Shown here: in pieces, positions 8,442-18,792 of the stretch | Position numbering within the stretch: position 1 is the stretch's first letter | How the letters are laid out: each line of letters begins with the position of its first letter | Assembly: GCA_021780695.1 (NCBI GenBank) | Contig: JAJXYD010000026.1 | Span: 43,006-107,005 of the forward strand | Source of the DNA: Deltaproteobacteria bacterium | GTDB taxonomy: Bacteria; Desulfobacterota; Syntrophobacteria; Syntrophobacterales; Syntrophobacteraceae | Direction of reading: 5' to 3' | DNA length: 64,000 bases | Made by a program: the position numbers and the translations under genes | The notes under the pieces: generated by a model | The model's database searches: none | Told to the model about the DNA's origin: nothing | What the model saw: the letters and a program-made list of their open reading frames with translations, nothing else

Positions 8442-9884
8442 ATGATGAAGACCTTGCTCCTCAATCCCCCGTCTTTTGAAAAATTTGACGGGGGTGCCGG
8501 CGCGCGTTGGCCCGCCCGCCGTGAGATTGCCTCTTACTGGTACCCTGTTTGGCTCGGATATGCTGCCGGGCTGATAGAAAATAGCAGGCTCCTCGATGCT
8601 TCCCCACACGGTGTTAGTCCTGAGCAAACCGTCGAAATTGCTAAAGACTATGAATTCCTGGTGTTATTTACGAGCAAACCCGGCTTCTACAACGACGTGA
8701 GCCTTATCGAAAAGATTAAGGCCGTCAACCCCGGCATAAAAATAGCCTTTGTGGGCCCGCCCGTTTCCGTTCAACCCGAACTCGCGCTCAATGCCTCACC
8801 GGCTATCGACTTCATTGCACGAAAGGAGTTCGACTACACGGTTGCCGAGTTCGCCGCCGGAAAAGAGCTAAGTAAGATCGACGGAGTAAGCTACAGGGAA
8901 AACGGCAAAATCATCCACACTCCCGACCGGCCTCTGATCGAAGACCTGGACGCCCTGCCCTCCATAGTCGATATCTACAGGCGCGATCTCGATCCGACCA
9001 AATACAATATCCCTTTCCTGAAACATCCCTATCTTGCCTTTTACACTTCCCGCGGCTGCCCGGCCAGGTGCATATACTGCCTGTGGCCCCAGACTTTCAC
9101 CGGGCATCCCTGGCGGGTCCGAAGCAATCAATCGGTTGTTGCCGAAGTAAAACACGCTCTCGAGATATTTCCCGAAGTTAAGGAAATCTTCTTTGACGAC
9201 GACACCTGGGCGTGGGGCAAAAGCCGTGTCATCGAACTGTGCAAGCAGCTAAAACCGCTAAATTTTACCTGGTCGTGCAATAGCCGCGTCCATGCCGACT
9301 ACGATATGCTAAAAGCCATGAAGGAAGCCGGCTGCCGGCTCCTCGTCGTGGGATTCGAATCCGGAGTCCAGCAAGTTCTGGATAACATGAAAAAAGGCAT
9401 CACGGTCCAACAGTCCCTCACCTTTATGAAAAACTGCCGGGAACTTGGAATTACCGTCCATGGTGACTTCATGATCGGCCTTCCGGGAGAAACCAAAGAG
9501 ACGATAAAACAAACCATAGAGTTCGCCAAAAAGCTGGACCCGGAAACGATCCAGGTCTCCCTGGCCCACCCCTATCCGGGTACGGAGTTCTACCAGTATC
9601 TGCAAGCCAACGGTTTTCTTACCGAAGACGATATGTCCGACGAACTCGGCCACCAGATGGCAAACTACGAATACCCCTGGCTGAGCAGGCAGGAGATCGT
9701 CGATGCGGTCGAATATTTTTACGGTGCCTACTATTTCAGGCCCAAAGTGATATACAGAATCGTTCGACGGGCTATTTTCGATAACCAGGAGCGAAAGCGC
9801 CTCTACCAGGAAGCCCGTGATTACCTCAGCCTTCGGGCGCGGCGGAAAAAATTTTCCGGAAACGCCTTTGAAAAGACGATGTAA
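8442..9884 (+). CDS. hpnJ: Hopanoid radical SAM protein HpnJ
   Basis: The 480-residue protein has an N-terminal B12-binding-like Rossmann region (LLLNPPSFEKFDGG) and a radical SAM core with the cluster motif GCPARCIYCLW near residue 206. It matches HpnJ closely, including EIFFDDDTWAWG and GLPGETKET. In characterised hopanoid producers HpnJ converts the glucosamine of bacteriohopanetetrol glucosamine into the cyclitol ether. The neighbours support this: hpnK follows with a TAATG overlap, and hpnI closes the operon. The start at 8442 follows an AAGGAG site. Confidence 0.93.
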   Translation: MMKTLLLNPPSFEKFDGGAGARWPARREIASYWYPVWLGYAAGLIENSRLLDASPHGVSPEQTVEIAKDYEFLVLFTSKPGFYNDVSLIEKIKAVNPGIKIAFVGPPVSVQPELALNASPAIDFIARKEFDYTVAEFAAGKELSKIDGVSYRENGKIIHTPDRPLIEDLDALPSIVDIYRRDLDPTKYNIPFLKHPYLAFYTSRGCPARCIYCLWPQTFTGHPWRVRSNQSVVAEVKHALEIFPEVKEIFFDDDTWAWGKSRVIELCKQLKPLNFTWSCNSRVHADYDMLKAMKEAGCRLLVVGFESGVQQVLDNMKKGITVQQSLTFMKNCRELGITVHGDFMIGLPGETKETIKQTIEFAKKLDPETIQVSLAHPYPGTEFYQYLQANGFLTEDDMSDELGHQMANYEYPWLSRQEIVDAVEYFYGAYYFRPKVIYRIVRRAIFDNQERKRLYQEARDYLSLRARRKKFSGNAFEKTM

Positions 9885-10750
9885 TGACACTTCGCCGCCT
9901 TATAGTAAATGGCGATGATTTCGGCATATCACAGGAAGTTAACGATGCCGTTATCCTTGCCTACCGGCACGGGATTCTTACCAGCACCAGCCTTATGGTT
10001 TCGGGCGAGGCTTTTGAGCAGGCGGTCCAATTGGCCGGGGAAAACCCCGGTCTCGCGGTGGGACTGCATGTAACCTGTGCATGCGGCCGCCCGGTTCTCC
10101 CTCCCGTTCGGCTCCCGCATGTTGTGGGAAAAGAGGGGCGTTTCCCGGTCGATCCGGGCGTGGCGGGTTTAAACTATTTTTTCTCCCCGGGCGCAAGAAA
10201 AGAGATTGTAAAAGAAATAGCCGCTCAATTTGAAAAATTTGCCCGCACTGGACTCGATTTTTCTCATGTCGACAGCCACTGCCACATGCACGTCCATCCC
10301 GTAGTGCTCGATGCAATAGTTGAAATTGCAAAAGCCTACGGAATAAAGAGGATTCGGGTGCCGGCGGACAATTTTTTCTCTGCCCTTCCCTTTTTGCCTT
10401 CGCCCGTTAAGAGTGGCGCCTATGCCGTTGTTTTTAAGCTCTTAACCCGGAGAATGAAAAGGATTTTGAGCTCTAGGGGCTTTATCTTTCCCAGGACCGT
10501 TTACGGCAATCTTATGACCGGCCACATGAGCCTTCAATATGTGCTGCGGCTTCTCGACAACCTCCGGGAGGGAACCTCCGAACTCTATCTTCACCCCGCC
10601 CTGCCCCGCGAGGCGGACGGTAAAGCCGATGCCCGGCGCGTGCAGTGCTCTAGGGAGTTGTCCATTTTGATTCACCCCGAAGTGCGACACAAAATCGCTC
10701 GGTCGCAGGTAAGACTTTCCACCTACCGCGACTTGGATAAACAGATATGA
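9884..10750 (+). CDS. hpnK: Hopanoid deacetylase HpnK (YdjC family)
   Basis: The 288-residue protein has the YdjC/ChbG carbohydrate deacetylase motifs: VNGDDFGIS at the N-terminus (metal aspartates), GLHVTC, and the metal-binding HVDSHCHMHVHP segment. HpnK removes the acetyl group from the N-acetylglucosamine placed on bacteriohopanetetrol by HpnI, before HpnJ acts. The start overlaps the hpnJ stop (TAATG) and its own stop overlaps the next start (ATGA), so the four genes are translationally coupled. It has no signal peptide, so the reaction is likely cytoplasmic. Confidence 0.93.
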   Translation: MTLRRLIVNGDDFGISQEVNDAVILAYRHGILTSTSLMVSGEAFEQAVQLAGENPGLAVGLHVTCACGRPVLPPVRLPHVVGKEGRFPVDPGVAGLNYFFSPGARKEIVKEIAAQFEKFARTGLDFSHVDSHCHMHVHPVVLDAIVEIAKAYGIKRIRVPADNFFSALPFLPSPVKSGAYAVVFKLLTRRMKRILSSRGFIFPRTVYGNLMTGHMSLQYVLRLLDNLREGTSELYLHPALPREADGKADARRVQCSRELSILIHPEVRHKIARSQVRLSTYRDLDKQI

Positions 10751-11187
10751 AAACAGCCATAGTAGTCTCCCTTGCCGTCATTGCCCAGGCAGTGGCAAAT
10801 ACCCTGCTAAGCCAGGGGATGAAAATCATAGCCGCCATGCCGGCCTTTCAAAACGGGTTTTCGCTTGTAATGCTTGCCTACGCCCTGAAAAATCCCTTCA
10901 TCTGGGCAGGCATCGTTTTATTGATCGTCTATTTCGTCTGCTTTCTTTCCGCCGTTTCCTGGTCGGATCTCAGCTACGTTGTCCCCATAACCGCCGCGGT
11001 TTATATCCTCGATGTTTTCACCGGAAAACACTTTTTGCACGAATCGGTTTCCTCCACCAGGTGGCTGGGCTCCATCCTGATTGTCTTCGGCGTGGGACTT
11101 GTGTCCCTGTCCGGAGCTCAAAAGAGCGTTTCGACCGAAATGGCCGTCGAAAAGGCCGGGTTGCCGCAAGGGGAAACCGCATGCTGA
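10747..11187 (+). CDS. SMR/EamA-like four-helix membrane protein in hopanoid operon
   Basis: The 146-residue protein has four predicted membrane helices (about residues 4-24, 51-72, 76-95, 104-122) in the small multidrug resistance/EamA fold, resembling ArnE/ArnF-type half-transporters. The N-terminal helix includes AQAVANTLLSQGMK and the third SDLSYVVPITAAVY. It overlaps hpnK by ATGA and its stop overlaps the start of the SMR-HpnI fusion. The same fold is fused to the next protein, and the two N-terminal domains share the pattern V-x-N-x-x-x-S/G-x-x-x-x-x-x-G-M-K. I infer a paired SMR transporter serving hopanoid head-group assembly. The cargo is unknown. Confidence 0.75.
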   Translation: MKTAIVVSLAVIAQAVANTLLSQGMKIIAAMPAFQNGFSLVMLAYALKNPFIWAGIVLLIVYFVCFLSAVSWSDLSYVVPITAAVYILDVFTGKHFLHESVSSTRWLGSILIVFGVGLVSLSGAQKSVSTEMAVEKAGLPQGETAC

Positions 11188-12770
11188 CCGCGCTTATGAT
11201 CCTGGTGGTGGTCTTTTCCAATGCCGCCGGGGACGTATTTCTGACAAAGGGAATGAAGCAGGTTGGAGACGTATCCGCCCTTGCTAAGGGACAGATTTGG
11301 GCCTCGATTAAACAAACCGCCTTCAATGTTAACTTTATCCTTGGAGTAGCTTGCCTGGCGGTAAGTTTCTTTTCTTTTCTGGCCGTACTGTCCTGGGCAA
11401 ATTTAAGCTTTGTGGTGCCCGCAACTGCAATTGTCTATGTCGTGACCGTTCTTGGAGCTAAAATTTTTTTAGCCGAAAAAGTCGACCGCCTTCGTTGGGG
11501 GGGAACCCTTCTTATTTGCTGCGGCGTTGGGCTTGTCTGCCTCCCCGAGGGCATTTCACTGTCTTTGGCTATGGCCCGCAAAAGCCTTGAGGTCGTTTTC
11601 GGCGCACTCACCATGGCATCGGTCTGCTATTACTTTGTCGCCATTATCGCCGCGGAGAGGTTTTTCGGCAAAACGGGCAAGCAAAAGCAGTTCCTGGATA
11701 CCTCCATTCCACCAACGGGATCGACGCCGGCAGCTCTTAAGCCCCCGGTTTCACTCCTGGTGCCTCTTTGCGGTGCCGATTTTAGAGCCTGCCAAAACTA
11801 CGCATCCCTTTGCCGACAGGATTATCCGCAATTTGAAATCATCTTTGGAGTGGCCGATCCCGCCGATTCCTCCATTCTCGTGGTAAATAAGCTCAAAGCC
11901 GACTTCCCCGATGTGGCCGTAAAGCTGGTTGTAAGCAGTGAAAAGATTGGCCCCAACCCCAAGGTCAACAGCCTCAACAATATGCTTTCCCAGGCTTCCT
12001 ATGAGACCCTTCTGATGCTGGATAGCGACATCCGGGTCGGCCCCGGCTTCATCTCCCAAATTTCACAGGAGCTTCTAGGTCTTGGACAGGGCCTTCTTAC
12101 CTGTTTGTACCGGGCCGGAGAAGCCCCCGGATTAGCCTCCACATTCGAGGCCCTGGGCATTTCCTCCGACTTTGCCCCCGGGGTTTTCGTCGCTCAAATG
12201 GGAGGCGGGATTTCCTTTGCCTTCGGAGCCTGTATCGCTCTCACTAAAAAAACTCTCCAGGCCATAGGCGGATTTCCTGCCATTGCCCCCTACCTCGCCG
12301 ACGACTACATGCTCGGAAACCTGGTCTACAAAGCCGGTTTCCCCGTGAAGCTCTCCAAATGCGTGGTCGAAACGGTCCTTTCCAGACTCACCACCGCCGG
12401 CTTTTTAAAACATCAGCTGAGGTGGCAAAGGGGTATTCGGGCTTGCGCTCCCTTGGGACATACCGGTTCGGTCATTACCAATGGAACCGCGCTTTCCTTT
12501 TTCTTTTTCGCCTCCTGCGGCTTTTCGCGCTTCGGCCTGATCGTTTTTGCCGTCGCTGTCGCACTACGGCTTTTCATGGCCTGGATGGTCGGGGTAAGAC
12601 GTATGCAAGACGATATTCTCAAACATTTTTTGCCTTTGGTTCCGTTTAGAGACTTCTTGGGCCTTTTGATCTGGGCGGCCGCACTCTTTGGCAACCGGGT
12701 GGAATGGAGAGGCCGGGTGTTTCGCCTCGAAAAGGATGGTAAAATAACCCCGCGGCATGCCTTCTCCTAA
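11181..12770 (+). CDS. hpnI: SMR-HpnI fusion: membrane domain plus hopanoid glycosyltransferase
   Basis: The 529-residue protein has two parts. Residues 1-~120 form a four-helix SMR/EamA unit. After a further helix (~137-157) a GT2/GT21-type glycosyltransferase begins near 189 (VSLLVPLCGAD), with DSD at 281-283, ADDYMLG at 373-379, QLRWQRG at 412-418 and C-terminal membrane helices. HpnI is known to add N-acetylglucosamine to bacteriohopanetetrol. Typical HpnI proteins are ~380 residues and begin with a single helix, so the SMR part is an addition. ATG 11181 is used because it overlaps the previous stop (ATGCTGA); the open frame upstream lies within that gene. Confidence 0.85.
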   Translation: MLTALMILVVVFSNAAGDVFLTKGMKQVGDVSALAKGQIWASIKQTAFNVNFILGVACLAVSFFSFLAVLSWANLSFVVPATAIVYVVTVLGAKIFLAEKVDRLRWGGTLLICCGVGLVCLPEGISLSLAMARKSLEVVFGALTMASVCYYFVAIIAAERFFGKTGKQKQFLDTSIPPTGSTPAALKPPVSLLVPLCGADFRACQNYASLCRQDYPQFEIIFGVADPADSSILVVNKLKADFPDVAVKLVVSSEKIGPNPKVNSLNNMLSQASYETLLMLDSDIRVGPGFISQISQELLGLGQGLLTCLYRAGEAPGLASTFEALGISSDFAPGVFVAQMGGGISFAFGACIALTKKTLQAIGGFPAIAPYLADDYMLGNLVYKAGFPVKLSKCVVETVLSRLTTAGFLKHQLRWQRGIRACAPLGHTGSVITNGTALSFFFFASCGFSRFGLIVFAVAVALRLFMAWMVGVRRMQDDILKHFLPLVPFRDFLGLLIWAAALFGNRVEWRGRVFRLEKDGKITPRHAFS

Positions 12771-12961
12771 CAGGCTGTTTAAATCTTTGAAAACGCCCCT
12801 GACTTTTGCGGCCTTATTTTCCGCTCTCATTGAGTCCTCAAACGAGAATCGGCACTGCGGGTATACTTTGTCCACGCCAAACAAAACAATTGCTGCCGCA
12901 AACACTCTCACGAGGTTCGGTTGGAAAAAACGGTCCCTGTCGTAACGATAGGAACCCCGAA

Positions 12962-15900
12962 ATGGAGTCCGATTTACCCATGAAGCCTTGGAGCTGGAAA
13001 ATAGGCCGCACCCTTACATCGAGGGTCACTATACATCTTCTGCTCACTATCCTCGTTTTGGGAATATGTCTCTATTATTTTAATCTTCGTCTTTTATCCG
13101 ATTTTGCCGCCAGGCAAATCGATCAGTCTCTATCGGCATCCTCCCATGAAATCCGTGATATCTGTGAAACGAATTTCGAGAGATTATCCAAAAGAGGCCT
13201 TAACGGCGACAACGAGGCGGTTACCACCCAAAAGGCCGAAACGATCGCGGATATCCAAAAGTTTATGTGTGAAAACGGCCTCTGGGGCCAAATCGTTTCC
13301 AGTAAAGGCAAAAAGATCTTTTTGCCCAAATGCCCTCACAAACCCTACGGACATCGCTTATGGACAAAGGTTGACGCCGCTGGCAGCCTAAAGCGTAGCG
13401 GCAACTCCGACTATTATGAGACCTCCGTGCGCTTTAAACCCTGGTCATGGAAAATCATAATAGATGAGAACGCCTCCCAGTTTACTTATCTTAAATCCAC
13501 CGTCCGCACCGCTTACCTTTTTACCGAACTGTTTTTGTTTTTTTCGGCCGCCCTTCTCCTCTTTTTTTTTGATAGGGCCGTCAAAATGCCTGTTCGAAAA
13601 ATCATCGACGACATTCGCGCAGGCAAAAAACCGAGCTATGAAGGTATCGAGGAATTCGCCTTCCTGAGCGTCAATATTGCCCAAATGATGACGAAACTCC
13701 AGGAAAGCGAGCAGACCATACGCGATATCGCCACCGGCATGGGGGAAGGCGTCTACGTGGTTGACAAGGCGGGCGAGGTTGTCTTCCTGAATCAGGAGGC
13801 GGAACGGCTGCTTGGATGGAACCAGGCGGAATTGCTTTGCCGCTCGGCCCATGACGTTTTCCATCGCCACAAGCCCGCACAGGGGGATGGCGCCGACTTT
13901 TGCCCTGTTTTAAACGTTGTCGATACGGGGGAAACCTGCAGGATTGAAGAGGATATTTTCCTGCGAAAGGACGGCTCTCTCTTTCCCGTCGCTTATGTAG
14001 CCGCACCTCTCAATAAGGACGGCTCCGCCGGTGGTGCCATAATCGTCTTTAGGGATATCACGGAACGTAAGCGCATCGAAAACCGGCTAAAAGAACAACT
14101 CGATTTTTTTCAGCAACTCCTCGATTCCATTCCCGTGCCCGTTTCCTACAAGGACGGCAAGGGATTGTATCTGGGATGCAATACGGCCTTCGAATCATTT
14201 CTTGGAGTAAAAAGAGATGAGATCGTTGGTAAGGCCCTGCCGGCCCTGGCCCCGGAAGATATAGCCGATGTGCATCGCCGGGCCGATTTGGAGCTGATCA
14301 CCCGGCCGGGCATAAAGACGACGTATGAATTCGGCAACATTTTTCCCGACGGCCGCCACCATGACGTGGTTATTAACAAGGCCGCGTTTTTTGATGCCCA
14401 AGGAAACCTTGCCGGCATTGTAAGCGCCCTTGTCGACATCACTGATCGCAAACAGGCCGAGCAGGAAAGGCTCTGCAATCTTAAGTTCTTTGAAAGCATG
14501 GACATAGTTAACCGCGCGATCCAGGGTGCCGATAGTCCTGAGAAGATGATGAAAGATCTGCTCGACGTCGTTTTGGCCATATTTGAGTGCGACCGGGCAT
14601 TTCTAAAGTACCCCTGCGACCCCGAGGCCAAGACCTGGACCATCCCCATGGAGAGCCGGAAGCCGCAATATCAGGGCCTATGGGTTCCACATTGCCCTAT
14701 CGCCATGGACAGCGCGGTGTCACAAAACGACCGCATTTTACTGACCTCCGATGGTCCGGTAATCTTCGGTCCGGGTTCGCCCTATAAACCGCGCGCCGAT
14801 CTTTTGGAACGCTTCCTCGTAAAAAGCTATATGTCCATGGCTATCTATCCCCAAACGGGAAGTCCCTGGGAATTCGGCGTCCAACAATGCGATTACGCCC
14901 GCCCGTGGACAAGAGAAGAGAAAAGATTGCTCGAAGCGATCGGCAGGCGTTTGGCCGACGCCCTCAGTATACTGCTAAGCTATCGCGATCTGCGTGAAAA
15001 CGAGCAATTCCTGGATAAGATTTTCGAACATATTCCCAACATGATTTACGTAAAGGATGCCAAAACGCTTAAGTACGTTCGGTTTAACAGCGCGGGAGAA
15101 CATTTCCTGGGATATACGCGTCAACAGCTTCTGGGCAAAACCGCTTCCGAGTTCTTCCCCGAAGGGATTGCCCGCGTCTTTGAGGCCCAGGATCTCCGGG
15201 TGATCGAGAGCGGAAAAACCCTGGACGTTCCCGAAGAGTTCATTCTTAATAGAAACAATCAAAAAAGATTCATGCACACCCAAAAAATGGCGCTCCTTGA
15301 CGAAACGGGTACCCCCCAATACGTCCTGGGCATTTCCGAGGATATAACCGAGCGAAGGCAGGCCGAAGAATCCATTCGCAAGCTCTCCCAGGCCATCGAA
15401 CAAAGCCCTGTATCCATTGTTATCACCGACGTTGCGGGAAAAATAGAGTTTGTAAACGCCAAATTTACACAAGCGACCGGATACTCTTATACTGAAGTCA
15501 TGGGCCGCGCCACACGCATTCTTAAATCGGGCCAAACCCCGTCCGAAACTTATAAAGAGCTGTGGCATACAATCGGGTCCGGCGGCGTATGGCAGGGAGA
15601 GTTCCTCAACCGCAAAAAAAGCGGCGAGTTGTTCTGGGAAAAAGCCACGATTGCCCCGGTAAGAAACGGCCAAGACATCATTACTCATTATGTAGCGGTC
15701 AAAGAAGACATAACCGAGCGGAAAAAACTTGAAGAACAGCTCCGCCAGGCCCAAAAGCTGGAAGCCGTGGGACGGCTGGCCGGCGGTGTGGCCCACGACT
15801 TTAACAACATGCTAAGCGTTATCTTGGGCTACTCGGAATTGATCCTCTCGAAGTTAAAACCTCTCGACCCCATGGTTAAACCCCTTACGGCCGTGCAGGC

Positions 15901-16876
15901 GGCGGCCAGACGTTCGGCCGATCTCACGCGGCAACTGCTCGCATTTTCCCGCAAACAGACGATAGCCCCCCGTATCATAGACCTGAACGAGCAGACAAAA
16001 AACATGGAGCGTTTGCTCACCCGCATTATTGGCGAAGATATCGAGCTCGTTTTGAAACTCTGCGAAGGATTGTGGCCCGTATACATGGACCCTGCCCAGA
16101 TAGACCAGGTTCTTGCAAATCTGGCGGTTAACTCCAGGGACGCCATGCCTCTGGGCGGTAAGCTCTTAGTGGAAACTTTCAACGTAACCCTGGACAGCGA
16201 TTTTGGTCAAAGACACCTCGATTTTAAACCCGGCGATTTCGTTTTGATCGCGGTAAGCGATACGGGCTACGGAATCGATGAGAAGACCCTCCAACACGTC
16301 TTCGAACCTTTTTTTACTACAAAACCGGAGGGCAAGGGAACAGGCCTTGGACTGGCCACGGTCTATGGCATCGTCAAGCAAAATGGCGGCTTCGTAAACA
16401 TCTACAGTGAACCGGGCCTGGGAACGACAGCAAAACTCTACCTTCCCCGCCATACCGGTATGGCGGAAGCTTCAGCAGAGCCGGTTCCGCAGCCCCGCAG
16501 CCAGGGCGGAAAAGAAACCGTGCTTCTTGTCGAAGACGAAGGCCGCATTCGAGAAATGGCTAAAACCATGCTCGAAGAGCTTGGCTATATTGTCATCGAG
16601 GCCGGTGAACCCCGGCAGGCTATTGCCCTTTTTGAAAAACACGCCTCCCGTATCGATCTGCTCTTTACCGACGTTGTAATGCCCAATATGAACGGAAAAG
16701 AACTGGCTAAAAAGATAAGAGAAATAAAGCCGGGTATAAGAACCCTTTTTATGTCCGGCTATACCGCCGATACCATCGCCCATCTCGAGCAACTAGATGA
16801 TAGAGCCGTATTCCTGCAAAAGCCGTTTTCTCTAAATGATTTGGCCGCAAAGATCCGTGAAGCCCTAAGCGCGTGA
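12962..16876 (+). CDS. Membrane PAS/GAF hybrid sensor histidine kinase with receiver domain
   Basis: At 1304 residues the order is: membrane helix (~20-42), periplasmic sensor segment, second helix (~183-205), PAS (~240-370), PAS (~375-490), GAF (~500-660), two more PAS domains (~670-930), HisKA, HATPase and REC. The phosphoacceptor lies in [11 protein letters not shown] (~942). The ATPase domain shows [10 protein letters not shown] (N box) and [11 protein letters not shown]. The receiver aspartate is in [11 protein letters not shown] (~1236). This is a self-contained phosphorelay head whose downstream partner is not in the window. It starts 191 bases after hpnI on the same strand, but no functional link is shown. 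Start ATG 12962 (or 12980) is weakly supported by ribosome sites. Confidence 0.9.
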   Translation: MESDLPMKPWSWKIGRTLTSRVTIHLLLTILVLGICLYYFNLRLLSDFAARQIDQSLSASSHEIRDICETNFERLSKRGLNGDNEAVTTQKAETIADIQKFMCENGLWGQIVSSKGKKIFLPKCPHKPYGHRLWTKVDAAGSLKRSGNSDYYETSVRFKPWSWKIIIDENASQFTYLKSTVRTAYLFTELFLFFSAALLLFFFDRAVKMPVRKIIDDIRAGKKPSYEGIEEFAFLSVNIAQMMTKLQESEQTIRDIATGMGEGVYVVDKAGEVVFLNQEAERLLGWNQAELLCRSAHDVFHRHKPAQGDGADFCPVLNVVDTGETCRIEEDIFLRKDGSLFPVAYVAAPLNKDGSAGGAIIVFRDITERKRIENRLKEQLDFFQQLLDSIPVPVSYKDGKGLYLGCNTAFESFLGVKRDEIVGKALPALAPEDIADVHRRADLELITRPGIKTTYEFGNIFPDGRHHDVVINKAAFFDAQGNLAGIVSALVDITDRKQAEQERLCNLKFFESMDIVNRAIQGADSPEKMMKDLLDVVLAIFECDRAFLKYPCDPEAKTWTIPMESRKPQYQGLWVPHCPIAMDSAVSQNDRILLTSDGPVIFGPGSPYKPRADLLERFLVKSYMSMAIYPQTGSPWEFGVQQCDYARPWTREEKRLLEAIGRRLADALSILLSYRDLRENEQFLDKIFEHIPNMIYVKDAKTLKYVRFNSAGEHFLGYTRQQLLGKTASEFFPEGIARVFEAQDLRVIESGKTLDVPEEFILNRNNQKRFMHTQKMALLDETGTPQYVLGISEDITERRQAEESIRKLSQAIEQSPVSIVITDVAGKIEFVNAKFTQATGYSYTEVMGRATRILKSGQTPSETYKELWHTIGSGGVWQGEFLNRKKSGELFWEKATIAPVRNGQDIITHYVAVKEDITERKKLEEQLRQAQKLEAVGRLAGGVAHDFNNMLSVILGYSELILSKLKPLDPMVKPLTAVQAAARRSADLTRQLLAFSRKQTIAPRIIDLNEQTKNMERLLTRIIGEDIELVLKLCEGLWPVYMDPAQIDQVLANLAVNSRDAMPLGGKLLVETFNVTLDSDFGQRHLDFKPGDFVLIAVSDTGYGIDEKTLQHVFEPFFTTKPEGKGTGLGLATVYGIVKQNGGFVNIYSEPGLGTTAKLYLPRHTGMAEASAEPVPQPRSQGGKETVLLVEDEGRIREMAKTMLEELGYIVIEAGEPRQAIALFEKHASRIDLLFTDVVMPNMNGKELAKKIREIKPGIRTLFMSGYTADTIAHLEQLDDRAVFLQKPFSLNDLAAKIREALSA

Positions 16877-16977
16877 GCGCAATTCCCGGGGTATGCCCGC
16901 TATTTTTGCCTCTTAGCTTCACATTTTACCGGCAAAAATATTCAGGCGCCTATTCCCGGCCCTTTCACCCATTTTCT

Positions 16978-18588
16978 TTATTTTGCGCTTTTTTTCATCT
17001 CCTCTATCATTTGGGCTCGCCTTTTTTCCAACTCATGGGACATTCTATAGACGATATAGTATTTCTTAATGTTTGCTACATAATTTAGAACACCCCCGCC
17101 CATGGCGTTTAAAGCGGCAAACTCTACGTTTCCAAACCAGATATTGGGATTAAGACCCATTTTGGAGGCGATCTTGCGCAACCGGTTCACCCTGTTGGGT
17201 CCGGCATTGTAAGAGGCCAACAGGAAATACGCCCTCTGGTCCGGGGCAATCGCGGGATCTATAAAATAGGTGTGCTCCACCTGGTCCAGGTAGCAAACCC
17301 CGGCGGAAATATTTTCCCTGGGCTGCTTTAGCTTCCGAAATCCCATTTCAGCCGCCGTCCCGGGAAGCACTTGCATAAGTCCCACCGCTCCGTTTTTGCT
17401 GACCAGCCTCTCATTGAAACGGGACTCCTGAAACGCCAGCGCTACGGCCATCAGCCAGTCATAACCATAGGTTTTGCAGCATGAGCGGAAGTAAATGGCA
17501 AATTGACGCAGTTTTTTAGAATAGGCATTGCCCTCGGGATTTTGAACCCACCGGGTATTTTTGTAATAAGCTTGAACAAGCTTTCCGGCCTGTACCAGGG
17601 CCCCCTTTCGGTCCAGGTGCATATAGCTGTTTATGCTCGCAAGCAGTTGTGGGTTTTCCTTCCTGACCGCCCAACCGATTTCCCCCTCGCTTGCGACCCG
17701 CATGTCTTTGTGGACGACTATTTTTGGCAAAACTTTCGCCCAGATATTGGCGGTACGGGAATCGACAACAATATTGCTGTAAATACCCGCATTGGCCATC
17801 TCCAACAGATCTTCTTCCGTGAACTCCTTGGGCGCTTCCACGACCTCTATGGGTTTTAGCCCTCTTTGAACAAACTCCGCGCTCAAAGCCCGAAGATGCT
17901 CCCCATGACTGCTGCCTCGAACGATCCAAACCCTATGGCCGCTAAGCTGCTCCAGCTTCTCGATCCTGGCGGCCTTGCTGCTTGATACCACAACCTCCGA
18001 GACCCCCTCGATATAGGGGACCGAAAAGGCCGCCTCCTTTTGCCGCTCAGGCGTAATGGTAAGCCCGGCTGCCGCAATGTCTCCCTTCCCGGCTATAAGA
18101 GCCGGTATTATTTGACTTAAGGGCATGGGAACAAAAACCATTCGAATGCCCAACTTCCCCGGGCGGTGCCTGTTGAGGAAGGACTCATACTGTTTTAGAA
18201 GCTCGTATTCGAAGCCGTAAAGCTCGCCGTGAACGATAAAAAAATCCGTCCTGTTGTATTCAACCAGCACTCGGATCACCCGCCGCTTTTCCAATCCGTC
18301 CAGATCGTCCCTCCATGTCTGCAACGATTGGAAGGACAGTTCCGGATTGTCAACCATCTTGACCGTAGCCGGGTTGTCCTGCTCCGCCGGGATCATCGCT
18401 CCTGAAACACCGCATGCGGCAAACAAAACAACTATCTGTACCATCACAAATACGGCCCGGCACCGACTATAGGCTCGCCTTCCGCACGCGTCCCACGCCT
18501 TGCAAAACCTACTGTTCTCAGCCATCGCTGCCACACTCCGTCCCTTCTCGCAAAACGGCTTCATCCCGAATTTTAAAGTCTTGGCCAA
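16978..18588 (-). CDS. MltF-like lytic transglycosylase with solute-binding domain
   Basis: The protein (536 residues from the far start, 515 from an in-frame ATG at 18525) has a hydrophobic export segment near residues 47-62 ending at FAAC, a weak lipobox. Next come a family-3 solute-binding domain (~100-330) and a C-terminal SLT domain with catalytic glutamate in FQESRFN, then GAVGLMQVLPGT and LASYNAGPNR. This is the MltF architecture: an envelope-anchored enzyme that cleaves peptidoglycan glycan strands, with the binding domain as a regulator. It ends convergently with the sensor kinase gene. No operon partner is seen. Confidence 0.88.
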   Translation of the reverse strand: MAKTLKFGMKPFCEKGRSVAAMAENSRFCKAWDACGRRAYSRCRAVFVMVQIVVLFAACGVSGAMIPAEQDNPATVKMVDNPELSFQSLQTWRDDLDGLEKRRVIRVLVEYNRTDFFIVHGELYGFEYELLKQYESFLNRHRPGKLGIRMVFVPMPLSQIIPALIAGKGDIAAAGLTITPERQKEAAFSVPYIEGVSEVVVSSSKAARIEKLEQLSGHRVWIVRGSSHGEHLRALSAEFVQRGLKPIEVVEAPKEFTEEDLLEMANAGIYSNIVVDSRTANIWAKVLPKIVVHKDMRVASEGEIGWAVRKENPQLLASINSYMHLDRKGALVQAGKLVQAYYKNTRWVQNPEGNAYSKKLRQFAIYFRSCCKTYGYDWLMAVALAFQESRFNERLVSKNGAVGLMQVLPGTAAEMGFRKLKQPRENISAGVCYLDQVEHTYFIDPAIAPDQRAYFLLASYNAGPNRVNRLRKIASKMGLNPNIWFGNVEFAALNAMGGGVLNYVANIKKYYIVYRMSHELEKRRAQMIEEMKKSAK

Positions 18589-18792
18589 ATTCTTCTTTCA
18601 ATGCTATATCCCAAACACCCCTTATTAGTTAAACTCAATAAAGTATTTGCAAAATTTATGCAAAGGCCGGGCGAATATGGCAATCGCAAAAAAAACTCCA
18701 CGCTGCCTCCAAACCCCTATTCCCCCTGCGGCAATTACCATTATTGATGACTTCCCTTGTTTTGGCCAATCTATTTTTCAGGATAAACCAAT

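Noticed and set aside
7623..8627. Minus-strand ORF of 334 codons
   Set aside because: It is antisense to ilvB and the start of hpnJ, both strongly supported; its sequence is not protein-like.
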